Source: CAZKXU01 sp964556665
Lineage (GTDB): Bacteria > Bdellovibrionota_C > UBA2361 > CAZKXU01
Length of the DNA stretch: 35,629 nt
NCBI GenBank assembly: GCA_964556665.1
Contig: CAZKXU010000025.1
Coordinates: 1-35,629 of the forward strand
Reading direction: 5' to 3'
Part shown: piece by piece, positions 22,913-29,885 of the stretch
Layout: every line of letters starts with the position of its first letter
Position numbering within the stretch: position 1 is the first letter of the stretch
Made by a program: the position numbers and the translations under genes
Notes under the pieces: generated by a model
Databases searched by the model: none
The model's input: the letters and a program-made list of their open reading frames with translations, nothing else
What the model was told of the DNA's origin: nothing

Positions 22913-25252
22913 ATGAACGGACCTGATTATTGCTCTCGTCACAGACCTTTACCCACAACAAATCTGTCTCCGGATTATGAAATTCCGCGCATAATACTTG
23001 GGTGTTGGCAATTGGCGCAAGGACATGGGCAAGGATGTCTCACGAAGGGGTATGAGCATCTGCGAAAAGCAGTGGAACTTGGTTTTAACACGTTTGATTG
23101 TGCTGACATATATAGTGGGGTTGAAGAGCTCCTTGGTCAATTCATCTCTAATCTGCGCAGAAGTAATCACGTTCAGGCTGAGCAGATTAAGGTTCATACA
23201 AAGTTTGTACCTGATTTAAGTTTACTACCTCATATTAAAAAGGTTGATGTCGAAGAAGCTATAGATCGCTCACTAAGTCGCCTCGATGTTGAACGAATTG
23301 ATTTAGTACAGTTTCACTGGTGGGATCTTAGCATACCAGGCTTCATAGAATGTGCACGGTTTTTAAATGACTTACGTATTGCGGGCAAGATTCGCTTAAT
23401 TGGAGTAACAAACTTTGGAGAGAAAGAGGTTCGGCAGTTAATCGCTGCTGGCATTCCAATAGTATCAGATCAGGTTCAATACTCTGTCTTAGATAGTAGG
23501 CCCGCTCGAACCTTGGCCCCTTTTTGTGAGGCGCATGGAACAAAACTCCTCTGTTATGGTGCTGCTGCTGGAGGTTTTCTATCAGATCGGTATCTCCATC
23601 AAGCAGAGCCTATGGCCCCTTTTGAGAATAGATCATTGACCAAATATAGCCTAATCATTAACGAGGCTGGGGGTTGGACTAGATTTCAGAAACTGCTCGG
23701 AGTATTGCACGAAGTGGCCCGTTCACATAACTGTGACATAACTACAGTTGGTATCTGTTATATGCTTACTAAACCAGCTGTAGGCGCCATAATAGCAGGG
23801 ACACGATCTGGTGACCATCTAGGTGCGTATCTTAAAGCTCTCGAAATAAAACTAACTCCTGAAGATATAAATAGAATAAGTGACTCTCTCAGTACTCTGA
23901 CACCAATTCCGGGAGATGTCTATGAATTGGAGCGGGATCGAAGTGGGCCACACGGTCGTATTATGCGGTACGAGCTTAATCGTATAAAAGGGCCTCCCGC
24001 AGTCGCCAGGGATAGGGATTTCGCAATTACTGAGGAAGACTCTACACGGCTCCCTGCAGTGATTATTCCTGATGTAGCAGCCGAACTTCCAGATGAAAAA
24101 TGGGTACATGGTTACGGCAATTCGTTTCTTCCAACAACATACAATAACTCTCTTTTCGTTTCAGGTATTCCAGTTCATGAGGAGCTTAAGGAGTATATGC
24201 GCGAGATTGGATTACTAGATGGCTCGGTAGAGTTTATGACAGTAGATGGTGAAAAAGATTTGCATGCACGATTGTTATCTCAGCCTTTAGCACTAGATAG
24301 GATCAGAAATCACGGTTCTAAACTTATTTTACCGTATAAATACACTCACAACACAGAAGTAGTTGCTGAACGAACAGGGAAGCAATCTCTCGGTGATCCT
24401 GTGAAAGTCGACCAGTTGGGCAACAAAGCGTTCCTATATTCAATATTTTCTCCGGAAATACTACCAAAGCTTTACCATTTATCTGCAGATGGCACCTCTC
24501 TTCTTGACTGTGATGAAAATCGGTTAGCGAATGACATCCCTGTTATTGTAAAGCCCATTAGAAGTGCAAGCTGCGTTGGGATTGTAAAATGTAGCGCTAA
24601 AGAGGCAACCCTAAGGTTAAGATGTGATCCTGCTCTAGCAGAAAGAGTGTTAATTCAGGAATATATACAATATGAGGATGCCTTTTGCTCACTATATATA
24701 TGCGATCCGAAATCAGGACCACAAGAAATAAATTTTTTTAGGCAGGTAATAAGAGAAAATCAGACCTCCTTCTCCTATGTAGCCAACGAGCGTACACCCG
24801 AAATCCGTTCAAAAACTGAGAAACACCGTGCCCGCATACAATATGAACTTACCAGACACAAACAGTATGTAGAGGGCGTTCCAGTATTTGGTGTGGATTA
24901 TCTATTGGATAGAGATGGCCGCCTTTTCGTGATGGAGATCAACGCACGAGCGACAAGTAGTCATATCACCTCTGTCTCGATCGATAAGCTTGGGTTACTT
25001 CCTTCACTTACCAAGGGCCTTCATCTTAGAAGTACCGGAGTAGCTAATCCAAATGGAACATTGGCAGAGATGATCTATTCACTACGTGAACATGATCTTT
25101 TATTTAGGCCTGATTCTGACTATGGCGCTATTCCAATCAACTTATTTGAGGAGAATGGAGTTAGGAGGCTTTCCCTAATCTTGCTTGCTCCCAATATGTT
25201 TCAGTATCAAGCTCTGATTAAAAAAGTAGGTGATCTACTAGTAGCACCCTGA
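22913..25252 (+). CDS. Aldo-keto reductase fused to ATP-grasp ligase
   Basis: A 779-aa bifunctional protein. Residues about 24-330 are an aldo-keto reductase with the full catalytic tetrad: D62 and Y67 (FDCADIYSG), K97 (VHTKF) and H135 (VQFHWWD). Residues about 395-779 form an ATP-grasp unit: a pre-ATP-grasp region (WVHGYGNSF, GNKAFLYSIF), VIVKP with K547, IQEYI with E583, and the metal site D662 and E675/N677 (FVMEINARA). The order and the C-terminal region recall PGM1-like peptide ligases, which join amino acids. It lies 44 bp after the oxygenase-methyltransferase gene with GGAAG before the ATG, so one operon is likely. The AKR-ATP-grasp fusion is unfamiliar to me. Confidence 0.8.
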   Translation: MNGPDYCSRHRPLPTTNLSPDYEIPRIILGCWQLAQGHGQGCLTKGYEHLRKAVELGFNTFDCADIYSGVEELLGQFISNLRRSNHVQAEQIKVHTKFVPDLSLLPHIKKVDVEEAIDRSLSRLDVERIDLVQFHWWDLSIPGFIECARFLNDLRIAGKIRLIGVTNFGEKEVRQLIAAGIPIVSDQVQYSVLDSRPARTLAPFCEAHGTKLLCYGAAAGGFLSDRYLHQAEPMAPFENRSLTKYSLIINEAGGWTRFQKLLGVLHEVARSHNCDITTVGICYMLTKPAVGAIIAGTRSGDHLGAYLKALEIKLTPEDINRISDSLSTLTPIPGDVYELERDRSGPHGRIMRYELNRIKGPPAVARDRDFAITEEDSTRLPAVIIPDVAAELPDEKWVHGYGNSFLPTTYNNSLFVSGIPVHEELKEYMREIGLLDGSVEFMTVDGEKDLHARLLSQPLALDRIRNHGSKLILPYKYTHNTEVVAERTGKQSLGDPVKVDQLGNKAFLYSIFSPEILPKLYHLSADGTSLLDCDENRLANDIPVIVKPIRSASCVGIVKCSAKEATLRLRCDPALAERVLIQEYIQYEDAFCSLYICDPKSGPQEINFFRQVIRENQTSFSYVANERTPEIRSKTEKHRARIQYELTRHKQYVEGVPVFGVDYLLDRDGRLFVMEINARATSSHITSVSIDKLGLLPSLTKGLHLRSTGVANPNGTLAEMIYSLREHDLLFRPDSDYGAIPINLFEENGVRRLSLILLAPNMFQYQALIKKVGDLLVAP

Positions 25253-25264
25253 TATGGTTATTTA

Positions 25265-25849
25265 CTAGCAGTCGTTATCTTTTTTTACCTTATCCGCTAT
25301 ATTACTAGCATCAACCAGATGGCCCTCTATCTCCACACACTGGCCCGCAGCAAAATCACCAACAGTCAAGGTATCATTCTTTTTTGATAGAAAAGCGGTA
25401 CTTTCATTAATGACGAAGGTTGTAGATCCTACGACTACTTCTGACTCAGAGATTGAAACGATCGGACCTTTTGACTCAAGTTCGTTAGAATCATCATTGC
25501 CGTCATCATCGGAATCAGTATCATCTGGTTTTGTCCCATTATCGACTTCTTCACCATCATCCATGCCATCACCATCAGAGTCAGGGTTGCATATGTTTGA
25601 GTCTATAGGGTCAGGAAGTCCATCACTATCGGAATCTGTTGATGAGGCCGCCCGCACCTTTAACTTAAAGAGATCGCTTGCCGAGAGTCTTCCTAGCAAA
25701 GCATCAAGCTTACGTTGAGCTTTAATGATCTGCTTCTGATAAGCCTTTGCTTTGCCTAAATTAGCCGGCCCTGCCCAGGCATCCTGCATATATGCGCCAA
25801 ACGCAGCAATACACACGACTATTCTAACAAGATTATTAATTGTTTTCAT
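25265..25849 (-). CDS. Secreted thrombospondin type-3-repeat (Ca-binding) protein
   Basis: Secreted protein of 194 aa. The signal peptide covers about residues 1-26 (core RIVVCIAAFGAY, cleavage near AWAG). A helical basic segment is followed by Asp-rich TSP3/EF-like calcium repeats (residues about 71-122; for example DSDSDGLPDPIDSN, NPDSDGDGMDDGEE, DDTDSDDDGNDD). A small C-terminal domain (ESEVVVGSTTFVINES ... CVEIEGHLVDAS) looks like a beta-barrel of the kind following such repeats. GAGGAA precedes the ATG, and a small hairpin GTAGGCTACCCTAC lies in the leader. It is convergent with the ATP-grasp gene (12 bp between stops) and probably not part of that pathway. Confidence 0.85.
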   Translation of the reverse strand: MKTINNLVRIVVCIAAFGAYMQDAWAGPANLGKAKAYQKQIIKAQRKLDALLGRLSASDLFKLKVRAASSTDSDSDGLPDPIDSNICNPDSDGDGMDDGEEVDNGTKPDDTDSDDDGNDDSNELESKGPIVSISESEVVVGSTTFVINESTAFLSKKNDTLTVGDFAAGQCVEIEGHLVDASNIADKVKKDNDC

Positions 25850-26034
25850 ATATTTTCCTCACTTAAAGTAGGCTACCCTACTATACCCGCATAGAACATG
25901 CTTCGGCTGGCCTTACAGCTGAAAATTCCCAAGTTACTAACATTATAACTCCAAATCAGGAAAAGTTAAAGAATTATTTTTAACTCTGCCCTGCAAGGCA
26001 GCAACTTTTCAGCCAACTCCTCGAACACACATAT

Positions 26035-26787
26035 ATGTCAATGTTTAATAGACTACTCAATTTCTTTCTGCCTAATCAATGCCTTGTTTGTCAGAAGGTC
26101 ATGCGCGGAGGTGTAATATGCTACCATTGCTGGCCAGAACATAATCTAGGTCTCTCGCTCCGCTGTAGAGGGTGTTTCTCAACAGCTATAACTCTTGATA
26201 GCAGCTCTACCTGCTATGGCTGCCGCAGCTTTCCTCCGTTATTTAATGAACTACGATTCTTATGGAGCTATGAAGCTGAAGTGCGGCCCATCATTACAGT
26301 TATGAAGTACCGTCCCAGTGAAAAGATCGCACATCTGCTTGGTGCATATCTCGCGAGCAAAATTGATTCCCTCTTTAGGTTTATAGATTGGGATATAATC
26401 ATTCCTATGGCAGCAACAAAGCAAAGTCTGCATGAAAGAGGGTTTAATCAGTGCCAATACCTGGCTCAAGCTGTGGCAAGGAAAATTGGAGCTCCGCTTA
26501 GTTATGCTCTCATTAATAGAGGTACAACTCACCCGCAGGCCTCACTGCGTAACGTGGCAAGGATAGGAAACGTAAGCTCCGCATTTCACGCTGCCGCAGA
26601 GGTAAGCGGCAAACGGGTCTTACTTGTGGAGGATGTAATCACCACCGGCGCAACAAGCACAGCTGCAACGCTTGCTTTACTAAAAAGTGGAGCAGCTTCC
26701 GTTGATCTACTTGCCATAGCACGTGCAAATGTATGGTTAGAGATGCGCTCTGAGATATACTCTAGGATTAGGGCTAGTACGGTGTAA
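26035..26787 (+). CDS. comF: ComF-family phosphoribosyltransferase-like protein
   Basis: The 250-aa product has N-terminal zinc-ribbon cysteines (C16/C19, C29/C32, C44/C47, C60/C63). A type I phosphoribosyltransferase fold follows, with VMKYRPSEKIAHLLG, the ERGFNQCQYLA block, and the PRPP loop VLLVEDVITTGATST. In naturally competent bacteria ComF takes part in DNA uptake or its use, but many non-competent species carry it too. Start is ATG 26035 with no clear ribosome site; an ATG two codons on is possible. A composite palindromic repeat follows. Confidence 0.9.
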   Translation: MSMFNRLLNFFLPNQCLVCQKVMRGGVICYHCWPEHNLGLSLRCRGCFSTAITLDSSSTCYGCRSFPPLFNELRFLWSYEAEVRPIITVMKYRPSEKIAHLLGAYLASKIDSLFRFIDWDIIIPMAATKQSLHERGFNQCQYLAQAVARKIGAPLSYALINRGTTHPQASLRNVARIGNVSSAFHAAAEVSGKRVLLVEDVITTGATSTAATLALLKSGAASVDLLAIARANVWLEMRSEIYSRIRASTV

Positions 26788-26802
26788 CCTAAGTTATTTT
26801 TA

Positions 26803-26957
26803 CTGGGACTGCGGGCATCTTGCCCGCGACTAGTTAAATGCTTCTGCGTTGCGGGCTGGACCACGCTTCGCGTGGACTTGTAGAAGCTTGCTTCGCAAGC
26901 AACTATCTTACGCTGCCTGGCAGCAGTGCACTGCCCAGGCGCGTCCCGCGGTCCCAG
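26803..26957. repeat. Composite palindromic repeat with 84-bp insert in right arm
   Basis: The left arm (26803-26827) is diverged from the consensus (CTGGGACTGCGGGCATC...). After a 23-bp loop the right arm starts GCGGGCTGGA (26851-26860), is interrupted by 84 bp (26861-26944), and resumes CCCGCGGTCCCAG (26945-26957). It is the mirror image of the copy at 20358. It fills the gap between comF and mazG. Confidence 0.92.
26861..26944. mobile_element. 84-bp hairpin-rich insert, identical copy
   Basis: By base-by-base reading this unit is identical over 84/84 positions to the reverse complement of 20371-20454, although the host arms and loops differ. It has hairpins CCACGC-TTC-GCGTGG and GCTTGC-TTC-GCAAGC and a near-palindrome GCCTGGCAGCAGTGCACTGC. 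This identity against diverged hosts argues for recent spread or gene conversion. Confidence 0.72.
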
Positions 26958-26990
26958 TGAGAAACAACTGATATTCCAGTGTACTATACT

Positions 26991-27019
26991 TTGACAACCA
27001 GAGAGCTTCTATCTATGCT
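26991..27019 (+). promoter_or_regulatory. Sigma-70 promoter of mazG, leaderless configuration
   Basis: TTGACA (26991-26996), a 17-bp spacer and TATGCT (27014-27019) lie so that the expected start, 7 nt after the -10, is the A of the mazG ATG (27026). The geometry is identical to arsR. No Shine-Dalgarno is present. Confidence 0.6.
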
Positions 27020-27025
27020 CCGCAG

Positions 27026-27808
27026 ATGGATAATCTTGGGAAAAAATTCGAGAACCTCGCTGCTATAATAAAAAAGCTCCGCGACCCTAAAGATGGCTGC
27101 CCCTGGGATAAGGAGCAGACGCACACAACCTTAAAGCCGCATCTGATTGAGGAAAGCTATGAAGTCATAGATGCAATTGATTCCGACCTGGATAAGCTCC
27201 CTGACGAACTCGGGGATCTACTTCTTCAGATTATGCTGCATAGCCAAATAGCGGACGATGAAGGGCGATTCTCTGTTGAAAAAGTGATTGATCTTCTTAG
27301 CACAAAACTTATCGAACGACATCCGCATGTATTTGGTGATGCCTCCGCAAAAACTGCAAAGCAGGTAAAGGAGAACTGGGAGAAGATAAAACAGAGCAAA
27401 CTTGATCCGAAAAAGGGAATTCTAGATAGTCTTCCGCTTGGACTTCCAGCCTTACAGAAGGCAGAGCGAATCGGAGAAAAGGTAGCCACTGTCGGCTTTG
27501 ACTGGCCAAGTAAGGATGGCGTCATAAACAAAATTAAGGAGGAGATTGAGGAGTTAGTGCAGGCCGCGCAATCCGGGGATCAGTCTGCTATTAATGAGGA
27601 ATTTGGCGATCTTCTCTTCTGTTTAGCGCAGCTCTCTAGAAAACTTGGTATTCGGGCAGAGGAGTGCCTTAGTAGTGCGAATAGGAAATTTATCGGACGG
27701 TTTAAGAAGATGGAGGAATCTGCTAAGAAGCCATTAAAGGAGCACACCTTGGAAGAATTGGAGAGTCTTTGGAATGAGGCAAAGAGGCAGATTCAGTCTC
27801 ACATATAA
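27026..27808 (+). CDS. mazG: Nucleoside triphosphate pyrophosphohydrolase MazG
   Basis: Hydrolyses NTPs and dNTPs to monophosphates (house-cleaning; in E. coli it also lowers ppGpp). The 260-aa product has two MazG domains. The first has CPWDKEQTH, the metal-binding EExxE (E42, E43, E46) and ELGDLLLQ (E61, D64). The second has EEIEELVQA and EEFGDLLFCLAQL. The C-terminal HTLEELESLWNEAK is typical, so the gene is complete. Its last 86 bp overlap the 3' end of the ECF sigma gene on the other strand. The promoter suggests leaderless translation. Confidence 0.95.
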   Translation: MDNLGKKFENLAAIIKKLRDPKDGCPWDKEQTHTTLKPHLIEESYEVIDAIDSDLDKLPDELGDLLLQIMLHSQIADDEGRFSVEKVIDLLSTKLIERHPHVFGDASAKTAKQVKENWEKIKQSKLDPKKGILDSLPLGLPALQKAERIGEKVATVGFDWPSKDGVINKIKEEIEELVQAAQSGDQSAINEEFGDLLFCLAQLSRKLGIRAEECLSSANRKFIGRFKKMEESAKKPLKEHTLEELESLWNEAKRQIQSHI

Positions 27809-28391
27809 CAGCTTTCAGTAAACGAACTGCTGTATGGATCCTAGATTTTACAGTGCCAACTGGTATACCTAGCCTCCTGCCAACATCTGCATACGGCAGA
27901 TGTTGAATGATTCCTAATTCAACTACAACTCGGTATATATCAGGAAGTCTTCCCATAGCGGTTCTTACACGTAGAAGTTGATCATTGAAATTAGCAACTT
28001 CGTCTGGTGGTGGCAGCCTAGCTCCTCCCAAAATGTTTACAGCCTCCTCCATTTCCTCATCTCCATTTTCGCAATAATGAGAAACTGTGGGTACTCTACA
28101 TTCTATACGCCTTCTTTGATCGATCACTATATTACGAGCAACCTTTAAAATATATGAATCAAGCGCCCCTTGTGCCCTATATGATTCAGTTAAGCCCAGC
28201 AGTCGTATAAATACCTCCTGTGTAAGCTCCTCGGCAACCTCTGGGCTAAAGCCTGCCTGTCTACGAAAATATGCGCGTAATCTTACACCCCATACTTTTT
28301 CTAATTCAGCAAATGCGCTACGGTCACCACTTATATGCGATTGAAGCAGATCACTTTTATGATCAGTATGTGCAGATGCGCTCGTCAACAT
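27723..28391 (-). CDS. ECF-type RNA polymerase sigma factor
   Basis: Alternative sigma factor of 222 aa from ATG 28391; a TTG nine codons upstream is less likely. Region 2 includes AFAELEKVWGVRLRAYFRRQ, EELTQEVFIRLLGL and SYILKVARNIVIDQRRR. Region 4 includes MGRLPDIYRVVVELGI and the helix-turn-helix YADVGRRLGIPVGTVKSRIH. An inserted acidic linker (about 45 aa) separates them. The last roughly 27 residues lie antisense to the mazG 3' end and go beyond region 4. No anti-sigma gene is adjacent, so its control is unclear. Confidence 0.88.
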   Translation of the reverse strand: MLTSASAHTDHKSDLLQSHISGDRSAFAELEKVWGVRLRAYFRRQAGFSPEVAEELTQEVFIRLLGLTESYRAQGALDSYILKVARNIVIDQRRRIECRVPTVSHYCENGDEEMEEAVNILGGARLPPPDEVANFNDQLLRVRTAMGRLPDIYRVVVELGIIQHLPYADVGRRLGIPVGTVKSRIHTAVRLLKAVICETESASLPHSKDSPILPRCAPLMAS

Positions 28392-28449
28392 AAGAAGCTT
28401 AATTTTACCACAGTACAAAACTTAAAAAAGAGCGCTATAACGCCCTATA

Positions 28450-29397
28450 TTAATACTGAAATTTTACGAATAGTGGATAATGGTCGGAGCCTATTTCAGG
28501 CAGCACCCTGTAGGTTTCCACTCCCAGGTTATTGTTATATAGGAAATGATCTATTTTTAACCTGAAAAAAGGATTTTTTGCGTTCCATGTCGAACTATAC
28601 CCAAATCCCCAAGCTGCATCTTTAAAATCATTCCATTCAAAAAATGCTCTATATGAATCTGAAAATGGGGTGGCATTAAGATCCCCAACCAAGATCTGCG
28701 GCATCTCCTGGTGTCTTAACACTGTTGACAACCGACGTAGCAGAAGCTTGTTTCTATAAAAAGCCCCATAATATAATGGTGGACTTGCATGTACAACCGA
28801 TAAGGAGATCGCCTTCTCTGGGAATCTTATAACTGTCGAGATTAGTGGCTGCATCTTTTCACCACTCTCACCGACCGTAAGGAGCGGCGACCCTTCGAAA
28901 GGATACTGTGAATAGAGTCCGATACCGTAATTGTCCTCTCTCTTAATCTCGATATGGTAAGGATATGTTTGTGCAAGATTTAATGCATCTGCCCACTCCG
29001 CAGTAAGTTCGTTCAATGCTACAATTTCAGGTGTATGGCTAACTATCAATGTCTTTAATTTACCGTATTCCTTATTTTGACCCTCCACATTTGCATACAG
29101 CACAGTAAAACTCTTTCCTGTAGTAGCAGGCTTTGGCTGCTCTAAATAAAATGGTGCAAGGATTCTAAGGTAACTCGCGGAGAAAGCGAGTGTGCCTATA
29201 ACCAATATGCGAAAAGCAATTTTATGCAGCAGCTTTCGATAAAAAGCTAGCCATACCAGGGAAACAATATGTAGAATTAAAAAGTAGGTAAAAAAATTGA
29301 GGCTAAGCTCAATAAACCACGGTCTGAAAGTCGGGAGATGATTTAGCGCCGATCCTATCAAACTTAAGGCGATGAGGCGCTGTATAACAACTAACAC
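28450..29397 (-). CDS. Membrane-anchored endonuclease/exonuclease/phosphatase-family protein
   Basis: A 315-aa protein starting at GTG 29397 with a purine-rich AGAGAGA just upstream. Three hydrophobic N-terminal segments (about residues 4-20, 28-52, 60-84) anchor an EEP-fold domain. That domain has NVEG, ALNELTAEW (metal Glu), VVHASP, VGDLNATPFSDSY, IDHFLY and GSDHYPL, so the catalytic residues are complete. The layout resembles YafD-like proteins. The substrate may be a phosphodiester or phospholipid and cannot be told. It lies 5 bp downstream of nuoA and is probably co-transcribed. Confidence 0.87.
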   Translation of the reverse strand: MLVVIQRLIALSLIGSALNHLPTFRPWFIELSLNFFTYFLILHIVSLVWLAFYRKLLHKIAFRILVIGTLAFSASYLRILAPFYLEQPKPATTGKSFTVLYANVEGQNKEYGKLKTLIVSHTPEIVALNELTAEWADALNLAQTYPYHIEIKREDNYGIGLYSQYPFEGSPLLTVGESGEKMQPLISTVIRFPEKAISLSVVHASPPLYYGAFYRNKLLLRRLSTVLRHQEMPQILVGDLNATPFSDSYRAFFEWNDFKDAAWGFGYSSTWNAKNPFFRLKIDHFLYNNNLGVETYRVLPEIGSDHYPLFVKFQY

Positions 29398-29402
29398 TCT
29401 CT

Positions 29403-29762
29403 CTACGCCCAGTCTAAAACACCTTTACGCCAGACATATATCAGTCCAACTAGAAGAACCACCATGAATGAAACCATCTCGAAGAATCCTAGCCAGCTTA
29501 TCTCTTTTAATACCACCGCCCAGGGATACATGAAGATAACCTCTACATCAAATAATATAAAAAGCATCGCTACTAGGTAAAATTTGACGTTAAAGCGCAT
29601 CTCACGTACTGAACCTACAGATACTGAACCGCATTCAAATGGAAGCTGCTTGGTTGCGGTGCGGTTTCTAGGGCCAAGCTTCACAGAGAGGACGAGCATG
29701 GTGATTAGAAATCCCGCTATCACAAATCCTAGGGCTAGAATTCCGAGGTATGGGTTAAGCAT
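29403..29762 (-). CDS. nuoA: NADH-quinone oxidoreductase subunit A
   Basis: Membrane subunit of respiratory complex I. The 119-aa product has three membrane helices (about 7-28, 60-80, 90-110). The family motifs are present: PFECG (41-45) in the first loop and FYLVAMLFILFDVEVIFMYP in helix 2, with the conserved acidic residues. AGAGGAT serves as ribosome site. Unusually, nuoB does not follow; the next gene is an EEP-family protein. The rest of complex I must be elsewhere, or this is an extra copy. Confidence 0.93.
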   Translation of the reverse strand: MLNPYLGILALGFVIAGFLITMLVLSVKLGPRNRTATKQLPFECGSVSVGSVREMRFNVKFYLVAMLFILFDVEVIFMYPWAVVLKEISWLGFFEMVSFMVVLLVGLIYVWRKGVLDWA

Positions 29763-29790
29763 ATGGTTTTATCCTCTTAAAAAATTAATT

Positions 29791-29865
29791 CTGGGACCGC
29801 GGGCTTCCAGCCCGCTTGTTGTTACTGCAAGTTCGATCAAGCGGGCTGGAAGCCCGCGGTCCCAG
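29791..29865. repeat. Palindromic intergenic repeat, perfect copy
   Basis: Two perfectly complementary 25-bp arms (29791-29815, 29841-29865) flank a 25-bp loop. It lies between the topA stop (20 bp away) and the nuoA start on the same strand, so it could end or attenuate topA readthrough into nuoA. Confidence 0.93.
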
Positions 29866-29885
29866 GGAAGGCATCTTAATAATTA

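Noticed and set aside
25265..25849. TSP3 calcium-binding protein as a member of the oxygenase/ligase pathway
   Set aside because: It is convergent, secreted and has its own leader, so nothing but proximity links it.
58..29865. Palindromic repeats considered as a CRISPR array
   Set aside because: Copies are kilobases apart, lie in different gaps, are long palindromes rather than short direct repeats with spacers, and no cas gene is present.
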